A stretch of 64,000 nucleotides of DNA from JAFECT01 sp963838235 (GTDB taxonomy: Bacteria; Pseudomonadota; Alphaproteobacteria; Caulobacterales; Caulobacteraceae): the NCBI GenBank assembly GCA_963838235.1, contig CAWIQJ010000006.1, positions 434,001 to 498,000 on the forward strand, written 5' to 3'. Shown here piece by piece: positions 24,150 to 35,076 of this stretch. The notes under the pieces were generated by a model, which was given only the letters and a program-made list of their open reading frames with translations, had not been told where the DNA came from and searched no databases. A program made the position numbers and the translations under genes. Numbering within the stretch: the stretch's first letter is position 1; every line of letters starts with the position of its first letter.

Positions 24150-26519
24150 ATGCATTCCAGACTGCTCGCGACATGCGCGGCGGCGGCCGTGACCGTGTGG
24201 CTCGCGCCCGTGGCCGCCTGGGCCGCCGCGCCCGCGGCCGATTCGAGCGTAACGACGCTTCCCGAGGTTCTGGTCCAGGCCCGCCGGGTCACCGAGAACC
24301 AGCAGAAGACGCCGGTGGCGGTGACCGCCATCAACAAGGACATCCTGCGCCTCGACACCACCACCGAGGTCACCGAAATCCAGAAGCTGGTCCCCTCGTT
24401 CGAAATCGCGCCGAACACCTTCGGCGGCGATGCGGCGCCGACCTTCACCATCCGCGGCCTGTCGTCTTCCTTGCTCAGCGATCCGTCGGTGGTCAGCTAC
24501 GTCGACGGCGTGGTGCAGGACCCGCGCAACTTCGCCTACATGTTCTACGACATGGATTCGGTGCAGGTGCTGAAGGGCCCACAGGGCACCCTGTTCGGCA
24601 AGAACTCCACCGGCGGCGCGCTGCTGCTGCAGCCGACGCACCCGGACGCCGAGTTCGGCGGTTACATCGACGCGCGCTTCGGCAACTTCAACGACCGAGA
24701 ATTCACCGGCGCGATCAACCTGCCGGTCAACGACCAGCTACAGTTCCGCATCTCCGGTGAATCGGAGCAGCGCGACGGCACGATCGACAGCGTCACCAGC
24801 AATCTGAAATACGACAACCGCAACCACGGCTCAATACGCGCCGAGATGGCGTGGAAGCCGGCGGAGTGGTTCGACAACTATCTGTCGGTGACCACCTATC
24901 GCGTGCGCCAGATCAACAACTCTCCGATCGTAACCGGCGTCGGCGGCTGTCCGGTGCCGCCCGGTCCGGGTGGTTTTCCCCAGGGCCTGGGCCAGTGTTA
25001 TTTCGAGTTCCCCGCCACGCTCGGCCTCGGCACCGTCGACATCGGGCAGGAGTTCGCCCAGCAACAGACGCTCGGCCACGACAAGACGGTGAACGCGACG
25101 CCCACGCCGTTCGACGTGGATTTCGACGGCGTCACCGACATCGCCCAGTTCCATCTCAGCGACGGGATCACGGTGCGCAACATCGCCCACGGCGACTGGT
25201 CGGCGTACAACATCGCGACGGACTTCGACGGCACCAACGCGCCGATCGTCGGCCAGGACGACATTCAGAACAATCATTTCTATTCAGACGAATTGCAGGC
25301 CCTGGGTAAGGCCGGCAAGCTGAACTGGATCGTCGGCGCCTATTACAGCGACTTCCGTTCGACCGAATCCCAGTCGCTGCAACAGCTGGACTTCCCGGGT
25401 AATCCGCTCGGCCAGGTGTTCGTGCACGACATCGAACCCTCGACGTCGAGTGCGATCTTCGGCCAGGCCACCTACGACTTCGGCGACTGGGTGAACGGCC
25501 TCAGCTTGACGGCCGGCTATCGCTATACCTGGGATCATAAATCGTTCACCGACACGCGCATCGCGCCGGCCGCTGCGGCGCCGCCGGCTCTGGGCGGCTT
25601 TGGCACGGACTGTGCGCTCATCATCTTCGGTATCCCCGCCGATCCCGCGACCTGCACGCGCAGTCAGTCGGCGCACTGGAGCGACGACAATTACGATGTC
25701 AGCCTGAACTGGCAGGCGACGCCGGACCTGCTGCTCTATATCGCCACGCGCAAGGGCTATAAGGCCGGCGGCTTCAACTTCGCCGCCAGCGACCCGCAGT
25801 TCGTCTCCTATTCGCCGGAAGAGCTGAAGGACGTCGAGTTCGGCCTGAAGGGCGATTGGCATCTCGGGTCGGTGCCGGTGCGCACCAACCTCGCCGTCTA
25901 TCGCGGCGACTACACCAACATCCAGGCGGACTTCGAGGTCTTCTCCGGGCCAATTCCGCAGCTCTTGATCCTCAACAGCGACCCGATCACGGGAAAGGCC
26001 AACAAGGCGGTGATGGAGGGCGTCGAGCTCGAGATGACGGTGATCCCGGTGACGGGCGTGACCCTCTCCGGCTACTACGGCTACGCCCAGGGCAAGTACA
26101 CGCAGTTCGTCGATGAGACCGATCCGCTGGCGCCGGTGAACCTCGCCGGTCAGCAGATCTCGGGCATCACGCCCACCACCGAGGGCCTGACCTTCACCTG
26201 GTCGCCGGACACGCCCGACGGCTGGGGCAAGCCGGTGTTCGGGGCGTTCCTCTATCATCAGTCCAAGCAGTCGACGAACATCGAGAGCGGCGCGATCCTC
26301 GGCGAGAGCGCCTTCACCAACCTCGATCTGCGCCTCGACTGGCGTCATGTCGGCGGCTCGCCGGTGGACCTCTCCGTCTACGGCAAGAACGTCACCAACG
26401 ACCGGCACCTGACCGAAGGTGAGGACCTCACCGGCCTGGCCGACATTCAGAGCGCCGAATACGCCGAACCGCGCATGTACGGGATTGAGCTGCGCTACCA
26501 CTTCGGCGCTTCGCACTGA
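24150..26519 (+). CDS. TonB-dependent outer-membrane receptor
   Basis: The protein has 789 residues with a signal peptide over roughly the first 27. The plug domain comes next: LPEVLVQARRVTENQQKTPVAV, then SFEIAPNTFGG and FTIRGLSS, SYVDGVV, and QVLKGPQGTLFGKNSTGGALLL. A 22-strand barrel extends to the terminal aromatic pattern (YGIELRYHF). It is typical of alphaproteobacterial receptors for siderophores, sugars or plant compounds, and the ligand is unknown. A ribosome site AGAGGGGA precedes overlapping GTG (24147) and ATG (24150); I prefer the ATG. It starts 30 bp after mlaA. Intact frame. The following 220 bp (26520-26739) hold no gene and probably the efflux promoter. Confidence 0.95.
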   Translation: MHSRLLATCAAAAVTVWLAPVAAWAAAPAADSSVTTLPEVLVQARRVTENQQKTPVAVTAINKDILRLDTTTEVTEIQKLVPSFEIAPNTFGGDAAPTFTIRGLSSSLLSDPSVVSYVDGVVQDPRNFAYMFYDMDSVQVLKGPQGTLFGKNSTGGALLLQPTHPDAEFGGYIDARFGNFNDREFTGAINLPVNDQLQFRISGESEQRDGTIDSVTSNLKYDNRNHGSIRAEMAWKPAEWFDNYLSVTTYRVRQINNSPIVTGVGGCPVPPGPGGFPQGLGQCYFEFPATLGLGTVDIGQEFAQQQTLGHDKTVNATPTPFDVDFDGVTDIAQFHLSDGITVRNIAHGDWSAYNIATDFDGTNAPIVGQDDIQNNHFYSDELQALGKAGKLNWIVGAYYSDFRSTESQSLQQLDFPGNPLGQVFVHDIEPSTSSAIFGQATYDFGDWVNGLSLTAGYRYTWDHKSFTDTRIAPAAAAPPALGGFGTDCALIIFGIPADPATCTRSQSAHWSDDNYDVSLNWQATPDLLLYIATRKGYKAGGFNFAASDPQFVSYSPEELKDVEFGLKGDWHLGSVPVRTNLAVYRGDYTNIQADFEVFSGPIPQLLILNSDPITGKANKAVMEGVELEMTVIPVTGVTLSGYYGYAQGKYTQFVDETDPLAPVNLAGQQISGITPTTEGLTFTWSPDTPDGWGKPVFGAFLYHQSKQSTNIESGAILGESAFTNLDLRLDWRHVGGSPVDLSVYGKNVTNDRHLTEGEDLTGLADIQSAEYAEPRMYGIELRYHFGASH

Positions 26520-26739
26520 TCGCCCGAGTCGGCGAGCGCGTTCAGTGAAATGTGGCTTCGTCGGGACTGTGGTTCCGGCGCCGTCGCTTTGGAAAATCTC
26601 CCGGAAATCGACGGTTCCCGGGCGAAATCCCGTTCAATCCCGCATCCAGGCGCCCGGGTTCGCCGTTTACGGCGGAGTCGGCTACGCTTGGCTTGCGCCG
26701 AACTCCCCCCGGTTAGTCCGCATCGAGGTCACCTGAGAG

Positions 26740-28083
26740 ATGCCGTCCCGTTCTGACGACGCCACGCCCGACGGTACGCCGCTCCACGCCGACAACAGCG
26801 CCGCTGCGTCCGGCCCGTCGCGCGGCCATTATCTGTACGGAAGCGCCCCGCCGCCCAAGCGCATGGCCTGGCCCATCGTCGTCGCCGGCATCGTGGGTGT
26901 GATCATCCTCGCCCTGGTCGTCGGCTGGGGCGTGAGCAAGCTGGCCGCCGGCGGCGGCGCGGCGGGTCCGCGCCGGCCGCAGATCACCGTCGGTACGGCC
27001 ACGGCGACGACAGGCAACATCCCGATCATTCTCGAAGCCCTGGGCACGGTGACGCCGGTGGCCAATGTGACGGTGCAGTCGCGCATCGCCGGCACGCTGG
27101 ACCGCGTCGACTTCCACGAAGGCCAGGTGGTCAAGGCCGGCCAACTGCTCGCGGTGATCGATCCGCGGCCCTACCAGGTCGCGCTGCAACAGGCCCAGGG
27201 CCAGCTGCTGAAGGACCAGGCCTCGCTCGCCGACGCCAAGCTCGACCTGCAGCGTTATCAGACCCTGGTCGCCCAGGACTCCATCGCGCGCCAGACCCTG
27301 GACACCCAGACGGCGCTGGTGAAACAGGACGAGGGCGCGGTCGTTGCCGACCAGGCCAATGTGAACAACGCCAAGCTCAATCTCGCCTACTGTTACGTGA
27401 CCTCGCCCGTCGCCGGCCGCGTCGGGCTGCGCCACGTGGACCCCGGCAACTACGTCACGCCCGGCTCGACGACCGGCGTCGTCACCGTCACCGAAATCAG
27501 CCCCATCGACGTCGTCTTCACCCTGCCCGAAGACAACCTGCCGCAAGTGACCAAACGGCTGGGCTCCGGCGCCAGCCTGCCGGTGACGATCTATGATCGC
27601 TCCGACACCCTGCAACTGGCGCAAGGCTCGCTGATTGCGGTCGACAACCTGATCGACCCCACCACCGGCACCGTGAAGGTGAAGGCGCGCTTCGCCAATA
27701 TGGACGGTTCGTTGTTCGGCAGTCAGTTCGTCAATGCGCGCATGCTCGTCGACACCCTGCAGAACGTGGTGATCGTGCCGACCTCGGCGGTGCGTCACGG
27801 CGCGCCCGGCGACTTCGTCTATGTCGTCGGAACCCAGAACGGCGGCCACATCGCGCTGATGCGCGCGGTGAAGACCGGCCCCGCGACCGGCGATTCGACC
27901 TCCATCCAGTCCGGCGTGAACGCCGGCGACGTGGTGGTGACCGCCGGCGGCGACCGCCTGAAGGACAAGGCGCCCGTCATGCTGCCCGGCGATAAGCCAC
28001 CGGCGGCCGGTGGCAAGGGTGGCAAGGGCGGCCATCGTCGCGGAGGCGGCGCAGCAGGGGGCGGCGGGGGCGCGGGCGGATGA
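26740..28083 (+). CDS. mdtA: RND efflux periplasmic adaptor (MdtA-like membrane fusion protein)
   Basis: The 447-residue adaptor has an N-terminal membrane anchor (IVVAGIVGVIILALVVGWGV, ~residues 48-67). It is followed by a lipoyl/hairpin domain (VTVQSRIAGTLDRVDFHEGQVVKAGQLLAVIDPRPYQ), a coiled-coil hairpin (LDLQRYQTLVAQDSIARQTLD), and a beta-barrel domain (YCYVTSPVAGRVGLRHVDPGN, IDVVFTLPEDNL). The last 25 residues are a Gly/Lys-rich tail unusual for the family. It should link the two RND permeases to the outer-membrane factor. First gene of a four-gene plus-strand operon; the next start lies 35 bp downstream. Confidence 0.93.
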   Translation: MPSRSDDATPDGTPLHADNSAAASGPSRGHYLYGSAPPPKRMAWPIVVAGIVGVIILALVVGWGVSKLAAGGGAAGPRRPQITVGTATATTGNIPIILEALGTVTPVANVTVQSRIAGTLDRVDFHEGQVVKAGQLLAVIDPRPYQVALQQAQGQLLKDQASLADAKLDLQRYQTLVAQDSIARQTLDTQTALVKQDEGAVVADQANVNNAKLNLAYCYVTSPVAGRVGLRHVDPGNYVTPGSTTGVVTVTEISPIDVVFTLPEDNLPQVTKRLGSGASLPVTIYDRSDTLQLAQGSLIAVDNLIDPTTGTVKVKARFANMDGSLFGSQFVNARMLVDTLQNVVIVPTSAVRHGAPGDFVYVVGTQNGGHIALMRAVKTGPATGDSTSIQSGVNAGDVVVTAGGDRLKDKAPVMLPGDKPPAAGGKGGKGGHRRGGGAAGGGGGAGG

Positions 28084-28118
28084 GTCTGTCGGCGCCTAAG
28101 AATAGCGGGAGCTGACGC

Positions 28119-31100
28119 GTGTCACCGTCGCGGCCCTTCATTATGCGTCCGGTGGCGACGTCGCTCTTGATGTTGGCGATTCTGCTCGCCGGCCTGGTGA
28201 GCTTCAAGTTCCTGCCGCTGTCGGCCCTGCCCGAGGTCGATTACCCGACCATCCAGGTGCAGACCTTTTATCCGGGCGCGAGCCCGGACGTGATGACCTC
28301 GCAGGTGACCGCGCCGCTCGAACGCCAGTTCGGCGAGATGACCGACCTGAAGCGCATGTCGTCGACCAGTTCGGCCGGCGCGTCGGTGATCACCCTGCAG
28401 TTCAACCTCGAACTCGGCCTCGACGTCGCCGAACAAGAAGTGCAGGCCTCGATCAACGCCGCGGGAAATCTGTTGCCCGCCGACCTGCCCGGACCGCCGA
28501 TCTACAACAAGGTGAACCCGGCCGACGCGCCGGTGATGACGCTGGCGATCACCTCCGACACCGTGCCGCTGACCCAGGTCGAGGACTTTTCTGACTCGAT
28601 CCTGGGCCAGAAGATTTCGCAGCTTCCCGGCGTCGGCCTGGTTTCGCTGAGCGGCGGCGAGCGGCCGGCGGTGCGCATCCAGGCCAATACCCAGGCGCTG
28701 GCCGCCTACGGCCTGACCATGGAGACGCTGCGGAACGCCATCGCGGCGGCCAACGCCAACGGCGCCAAGGGCACCTTCGACGGGCCGACCGAGGCCTACG
28801 CCATCGATTCCAACGACGCGCTCTATACCGCCGACGACTACCGCAACATGATCGTCTCGACCAACGCCTCCACCGGCGCGCCGGTGCGGTTGAGCGACGT
28901 GGCGGTGGTGATCAACAGCGCGGAGAACACCAAGCTCGGCGCCTGGGAAGGCAATTTCGCGGTCAACAAAAAGACGCAAGCGCGCACCGCCGAGATCACG
29001 CCCGCGATCATCATGAACGTTCAGCGCCAGCCCGGCGCCAACGTCATCTCCACCGTCGACCAGATCAAGAAGATGCTGCCCGACCTGGAGGCGCAGCTGC
29101 CGCCCAACGTCCGCGTCGACCTGCTGACCGATCGCACCACCGGCATTCGCGCGTCGGTGCAGGACGTGGAATTCGAACTGGTGCTGGCGGTGTTGCTGGT
29201 GGTGCTGGTGATCTTCCTGTTCCTGCGCAGCCTGCAGGCCACCTTCATCGCCGTCGGTCGCCGTGCCGCTCTCGCTGGTGGGCACCTTCGGGGTGATGTA
29301 TCTGCTGCACTACAGCCTGAACAACCTCAGTCTGATGGCGCTCACCATCGCGACCGGCTTCGTGGTCGACGACGCGATCGTGATGATCGAGAACATCTCG
29401 CGTTACATCGAAGAGGGCGAGAAGCCGTTCGAAGCGGCGCTGAAGGGCGCCGAGCAGATCGGCTTCACCATCGTGTCCTTGACCGTGTCGCTGATCGCGG
29501 TGCTGATCCCCCTCTTGTTCATGGGCGACGTGGTCGGGCGCCTGTTCCGCGAGTTCGCGGTGACCCTGGCGGTGACCATCGTGATCTCGGCGGTGGTGTC
29601 GCTGACCCTGGTGCCGACGCTGTCGGCGCGGTGGTTGAAGCGCGAGGTTCCCGAGGAGGAATCGGGGCTCAGCCGGGTCACCAAACGCACCTTCGACAGT
29701 GTGCTCGCGAAGTACGACACGGCCCTGACCTGGGTGCTCGACCACCAGGCGCCGACCCTGATCGTCGCGGTGGCGACCCTGGTGCTCACCGCCATCCTGT
29801 ACATCGTAATTCCCAAGGGCCTGTTCCCGACCCAGGACACCGGCCTGTTGCAGGGCTTCACCGAGGCCGGCCAGACCATTTCCTACAGCCGCATGGCGGA
29901 TCAGCAGGTCGCGCTCTCCAAGACCATCCTCGCCGATCCGGCGGTGGAGAGCCTGTCGTCCTTCATCGGCGTCGACGGCACCAACACCACGCTGAACACC
30001 GGCCGCATCCAGATCAATCTGAAGGCCAAGAGCCAGCGGCAGGGCTCGCTGCAGCAGGTGATGGATCGGCTGAACCAGCGCGCGAATTCCATCGCGGGCA
30101 TGCAGCTCTATCTGCAGCCGGTGCAGGACCTGACCATCGACGCCCAGGTCGGCAAGACCCAGTACCAGCTGTCGATGGAGGGCGTCGATCAGGACGCGCT
30201 GAACACCTGGTCGGAAAAGCTGGTCGATCAGCTGAAGACCATGAAGGAGATCCGCAACCCGTCGACCGACGCCCAGGCCGCGGGCCTGTCGGCCTTCGTC
30301 AACGTCGACCGCGACACCGCCGCGCGGCTGGCGATCACACCGGCTTCGCTCGACGAGATTCTATACGACGCCTTCGGCCAGCGCATCGTCTCGACCATCT
30401 TCACCCAGTCGAACCAGTACCGGGTGATCCTCGAAGCCCAGCCGCAGATGGTCACCAGCCCGCAGGCGCTGAACAAACTGAACCTGTCGTCCTCCGGCGG
30501 CGGCGCCGATCGCCGCTCGGCGCCATCGCCACGGTGAGCGAGAAGAACGAGCCGCTGCAGGTCGATCACGTCGGTCAGTTCCCGGCGGTGAACGTGTCGT
30601 TCGACACGGCGCCCGGCGTCTCGCTCGGCGAGGCGGTGAAGGCGATCAACAGCGCTGAAAAGACCATCGCCGTGCCGGGTTCGATCACCACCACCTTCCT
30701 GGGCGCCGCCCAGGCGTTCGAGTCGTCGTTGAACAACGAGCTGTGGCTGATCCTGGCCGCGATCGTGGTCGTCTATATCGTGCTGGGCGTGCTCTACGAG
30801 AGTTTCATCCACCCGGTGACCATTCTGTCGACCTTGCCGTCGGCAGGCGTAGGCGCGCTGCTGGCGCTGATGATTGCGGGCCAGAGCCTGGGCGTCATCG
30901 GCATCATCGGCATCATCCTGCTGATCGGTATCGTGAAGAAGAACGCGATCATGATGATCGACTTCGCGCTGGACGCCGAACGCAACGAGGGCAAGAGCCC
31001 GCGCGAGGCGATTCACCAGGCCGCGTTGCTGCGCTTTCGTCCGATCATCATGACCACGCTGGCGGCCCTGTTCGGCGCCCTGCCGCTGATGTTGGGCTGG

Positions 31101-31304
31101 GGCGAAGGCTCCGAGCTGCGCCATCCGCTGGGCATTGCGATCGTCGGCGGCCTGATCGTGAGCCAGATGCTCACTCTGTTCACCACGCCGGTCATCTATC
31201 TGGGCTTCGACCGACTGGCCCGGCGCACCGACATCCATGCGGATTTCGATGAACCGGAAGTTGGGCCGGAGGGTGGGCCCGAGCCTAGTCCGGCGACGCC
31301 GTGA
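28119..31304 (+). CDS. mdtB: RND efflux permease, MdtB-like (two compensating frameshifts)
   Basis: This permease has ~1061 residues, with the standard 12-helix RND layout and two porter/docking loops. N-terminal marks are FIMRPVATSLLMLAILLAG and LPEVDYPTIQVQTFYPGASPDVM. The proton-relay DD motif is in FVVDDAIVMIENI, and KGLFPTQDTG and LIGIVKKNAIMMIDFALDAER are present. The middle third (about 29255-30505) is in the +1 frame relative to both ends. One base too many near 29256 (ATFIAV then AVPLSL) and a compensating indel near 30505 explain it. The uncorrected frame stays open by chance because of high GC. A GTG start at 28119 precedes MRPVATSLL. The stop overlaps the next gene (GTGA). Confidence 0.9.
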   Translation: MSPSRPFIMRPVATSLLMLAILLAGLVSFKFLPLSALPEVDYPTIQVQTFYPGASPDVMTSQVTAPLERQFGEMTDLKRMSSTSSAGASVITLQFNLELGLDVAEQEVQASINAAGNLLPADLPGPPIYNKVNPADAPVMTLAITSDTVPLTQVEDFSDSILGQKISQLPGVGLVSLSGGERPAVRIQANTQALAAYGLTMETLRNAIAAANANGAKGTFDGPTEAYAIDSNDALYTADDYRNMIVSTNASTGAPVRLSDVAVVINSAENTKLGAWEGNFAVNKKTQARTAEITPAIIMNVQRQPGANVISTVDQIKKMLPDLEAQLPPNVRVDLLTDRTTGIRASVQDVEFELVLAVLLVVLVIFLFLRSLQATFIAVGRRAALAGGHLRGDVSAALQPEQPQSDGAHHRDRLRGRRRDRDDREHLALHRRGREAVRSGAEGRRADRLHHRVLDRVADRGADPPLVHGRRGRAPVPRVRGDPGGDHRDLGGGVADPGADAVGAVVEARGSRGGIGAQPGHQTHLRQCAREVRHGPDLGARPPGADPDRRGGDPGAHRHPVHRNSQGPVPDPGHRPVAGLHRGRPDHFLQPHGGSAGRALQDHPRRSGGGEPVVLHRRRRHQHHAEHRPHPDQSEGQEPAAGLAAAGDGSAEPAREFHRGHAALSAAGAGPDHRRPGRQDPVPAVDGGRRSGRAEHLVGKAGRSAEDHEGDPQPVDRRPGRGPVGLRQRRPRHRRAAGDHTGFARRDSIRRLRPAHRLDHLHPVEPVPGDPRSPAADGHQPAGAEQTEPVVLRRRRRSPLGAIATVSEKNEPLQVDHVGQFPAVNVSFDTAPGVSLGEAVKAINSAEKTIAVPGSITTTFLGAAQAFESSLNNELWLILAAIVVVYIVLGVLYESFIHPVTILSTLPSAGVGALLALMIAGQSLGVIGIIGIILLIGIVKKNAIMMIDFALDAERNEGKSPREAIHQAALLRFRPIIMTTLAALFGALPLMLGWGEGSELRHPLGIAIVGGLIVSQMLTLFTTPVIYLGFDRLARRTDIHADFDEPEVGPEGGPEPSPATP

Positions 31305-34300
31305 ACCTTTCCGCACCCTTCCTGAAGCGGCCGATCGGCACGGCGCTGTTGACGCTGGGCCTCGCTATCGCGGGCGCCGGGGCCTTCTTCAACCTGCCGG
31401 TCGCGCCGCTGCCGCAGATCGATATTCCGACCATCAGCGTGTCGGCCTCGCTTCCGGGCGCCTCGCCGGAAGTCATGGCGTCGAGCGTCGCGACGCCGTT
31501 GGAAAAACGCCTCGGCCATATCGCCGACGTCACCGAGATGACCTCGTCGAGCTCGACCGGCTCGACCAACATCACCCTGCAGTTCGGGCTCGACCGCGAC
31601 ATCGACGGCGCCGCGCGCGACGTGCAGGCGGCGATCAACGCCTCGCGCGTGGACCTGCCCGCGACGCTGAAGAGCAATCCCACCTATCGCAAGGTGAACC
31701 CGGCCTCCGCGCCGATCATGATTCTGGCGATGACTTCGGACTCCAAGACGCCGCCGCAGATCTACGACGCGGCGGCGACCATCGTGCAGCAGCGCCTGCT
31801 GCAGGTGCATGGCGTCGGCGACGTCACCATCGGCGGCGCGTCCCTGCCGGCGGTGCGGGTGGAGATGAACCCGGTCGCCCTGTCGAAGTATCAGATCAGT
31901 CCCGAGGACGTGCGCGCCGCGCTGTCGTCCGAAGACGCCAACCGGCCCAAGGGCCTGATCGACGGCGACCAGAGCCGCTGGCAGATCTACACCAACGACC
32001 AGGGCCGCGTGGCTGCCGACTTCAAGGGCCTGATCGTCGCCTATCGCAATGGCTCGGCCGTGCGGCTGAGCGATATCGCCGACGTGCTCGACGGGCCCGA
32101 GGACATTCATAACATCGGCCTCTACGCCTGTTCCAATCCGAAGACGCCCAACTGCGTCGACAACTCGAAGAACCCGCGCGTCGTCCCCGGCGGCGGCAAG
32201 GGTGGTGGCGGCAAACGCGCCGGCGGCTATGGCGGCGGCTACACCGGCGGCGGGGGCAACTTCTCGGGCGGCGCCTCGAACGCCGGCGTCGGTAATGCGG
32301 CGCCGGCGGCGGGCGGAACAACGCCGGCGAACGAGGTCGCGAACAGCCCGGCGTCGGGCGCAGCGGCGAGCGGCGGAACGCACGGTCACGGCAGCCATGG
32401 CGGTCATCACGCCGGCGGCGCGGCGGGCGCCGCGCAAGGCCAGACCCCGGCGGGAGCCCCGGGCGACGCCGCACAAGGACAGACCGCCGACGCCACCGCG
32501 CTGAACGCCCAGGAGCAACTGGCCGAGGCCGCCGGCGCGGCGCCCGCGGCGCTCACCCATGGCGTGGCGCGGCCCGCGATCTCGGTGGTGATCAGCGGCC
32601 AGCCCGGCTCCAACATCATTTCCACCGTTGACGGCATCAAGGCGGTGCTGCCGCAGCTGAAGGCGGACCTGCCGCCCGACATCAATCTCGACGTCGCCAT
32701 CGACCGCACCATCACCATCCGCGCCTCGCTGAACGATGTGGAGCGCACCCTGCTGATTTCGGTCCTGCTGGTGGTCGCGGTGGTGTTCGTGTTCCTGCGC
32801 AGCGCGCGCTCGACGCTGATTCCCGCCGTGGCGGTCACCGTGTCGCTGCTGGGTACGTTGGGCGTGATGTATCTGCTGAAGTTCAGCCTCGACAACCTGT
32901 CGCTGATGTCGCTCACCAGTCGCCACCGGCTTCGTGGTCGATGACGCCGTCGTGGTGATGGAGAACATCGCGCGCCACGTCGAAGCGGGCATGCCGCGCT
33001 TCAAGGCCGCCCTGCTGGGCGCCAGCGAAGTCGGCTTCACCGTGCTGTCGATCAGCGTGTCGCTGGTGGCGGTGTTCATCCCGATCCTGTTGATGGGCGG
33101 CCTGGTCGGGCGCCTGTTCCGCGAGTTCGCCGTCACCCTGTCGACCGCGATCATCGTCTCGCTGCTGATTTCGCTGACCACCACGCCGATGATGTGCGCC
33201 TTCATCATGGGCGAGAAGCCGCCGCCCGGGCGCGAGAACCGTTTCGCGCGCTGGTCGCGCCAGTTCTTCGAATGGGTCACCGACACCTATCGGCGCTCGC
33301 TGATCTGGGCGCTCGACAATGGGCCGATCGTGATGGCCAGCCTCATCTGCGCCATCGGGCTGAACGTCTATCTGTTCACCATCGTGCCCAAGGGCTTCTT
33401 CCCGACCCAGGACACCGGCCAGATCACCGGCGGCATGCAGTCCGACCAGGACTCTTCATTCCAGGTGACCCAGCAGCGCATGCGCCGGTTCGTGAACATC
33501 GTCGCGCGCGACCCGGCGGTGGATACGGTGGTGGCCTTCGTGGGCGGCAGCCGCTCGTCCGGCGGCTTCGTCTACACGGCGCTGAAACCCAAGGCCCAGC
33601 GCGCCGGCGATTCCAGCGACGACGTCATGAACCGGCTGCGGCCGCAACTCGGGCGCGTCGCCGGCGCGACCTGTTCCTGCAACCGGTGCAGGACCTGCGC
33701 GTGGGCGGCCGCCAGAGCAACGCGACCTATCAGTACACCCTCGAAGCCGACGACCAGGCCGCGCTGAAGCAATGGGCCGACAAACTGACCGCCCAGCTGA
33801 TGACCGATCCGGCGCTCACCGACGTGAACTCCGACTCGCAGGATCACGGCCTGTCGAGTTACGTCACCGTCGATCGAGCGACCGCGAGCCGGCTCGGCCT
33901 CAACGCGACCCAGATCGACAACATCCTCTACGACGTGTTCGGCGAGCGGCAGGCAGCGGTGATCTACAATCCGCTGAACCAGTATCACGTGGTCATGGAA
34001 GGCGCGCCGCAGTTCATCCAGCAGCCCGCGGCGCTCAACCAGATCTATGTGCCGGTGACCGGATCGGCGCCCACGCCCACGACGACCGCGGCGGTGGTGC
34101 TGCCCGTCGTCCCGACCGGCCAGTCCGGCACGCCCTCGACCATCGCCGGCGCCGGTACGGCGACGCCCACGCCGGGCCAGCCGCTGTCGTCCGCGGGCAC
34201 GACGCCCAGCGGTCCGGTCGCACCGCCGACGCGTGCGGCCTCGCAAGGCGTGGCGATTTCGGGATCGACCGAACGCATGGTGCCGTTGTCGGCCTTCGCG

Positions 34301-35065
34301 ACCTGGGCCTCGACCGCCTCGCCGACCTCGGTGCGGCACCAGGACATCAGTCCGGCGATCACCATCTCGTTCAACCTCGCGCCCGGAAAGTCGCTGAGCG
34401 ACGCGACGGCCTCGATCGCGGCGGCGCAGGACGCCATCTCCATGCCGGTCACCGTGCACGGCAGCTTCCAGGGCACCGCGGCGGTCTACACCCAGAGCCT
34501 GTCGAGCGAGCCGATGCTGATCCTGTTCGCGCTCCTGTCGGTCTACATCGTGCTGGGAATTCTGTATGAGAGCTACATCCATCCGTGGACGGTGCTGTCG
34601 ACCCTGCCGTCGGCGGGGCTGGGCGCGGTGCTCGCCCTGATCATCTTCCATTCCGAGTTCAGCATCATCGCCATGATCGGCGTCGTGCTGCTGATCGGCA
34701 TCGTGAAGAAGAACGCCATCCTGATCATCGACTTCGCGCTCGAGGCCGAGCGCACCGAGGGCCTCAGTTCGCGCGACGCGGTCTATAAGGCGTGCCTCTT
34801 ACGCTTCCGTCCGATCCTGATGACCACCTTTGCCGCAGCGCTGGGCGCGCTGCCGCTGGCCATCGGTTGGGGCGAGGGTGCGGAGCTGCGCCGTCCGCTC
34901 GGCATCACCATCATCGGCGGTCTGCTGGTCAGCCAGATTCTGACCCTGCTGACCACGCCGGTGGTTTATCTTTATCTCGACCGTTTCCGTAAGCGTTCGC
35001 CGGACGAAGCGCGTTTAAGCCGCCACACCGGCGGACCCGCGCCCGCTCCGGCGCCGGCGGAGTGA
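31301..35065 (+). CDS. mdtC: RND efflux permease, MdtC-like, with low-complexity insertions (two frameshifts)
   Basis: This encodes ~1254 residues, about 230 more than usual MdtC proteins. RND landmarks are FLKRPIGTALLTLGLA, LPQIDIPTISVSASLPGASPE, FVVDDAVVVMENIARH, KGFFPTQDTGQITG and LIGIVKKNAILIIDFALEAER. The excess lies in two places. One is a ~145-residue Gly/Ala/His-rich insertion at ~276-420 (with HGHGSHGGHH) just before the GQPGSNIISTVDGIK strand. The other is a ~70-residue Pro/Thr/Ser-rich stretch coded near 34060-34275. Frames break near 32925 (LTxATGFVVDD) and 33665 (before LFLQPVQDLRVGG). The GTG start overlaps the mdtB stop. Co-occurrence with mdtB implies a hetero-oligomeric pump. 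Confidence 0.88.
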
Positions 35066-35076
35066 AGGAGAAGTCC

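Noticed and set aside
28119..31304. Programmed ribosomal frameshifting in mdtB/mdtC
   Set aside because: No slippery heptamer or downstream pseudoknot is evident at the break points, each gene needs two opposite shifts, and similar indels occur in unrelated genes.
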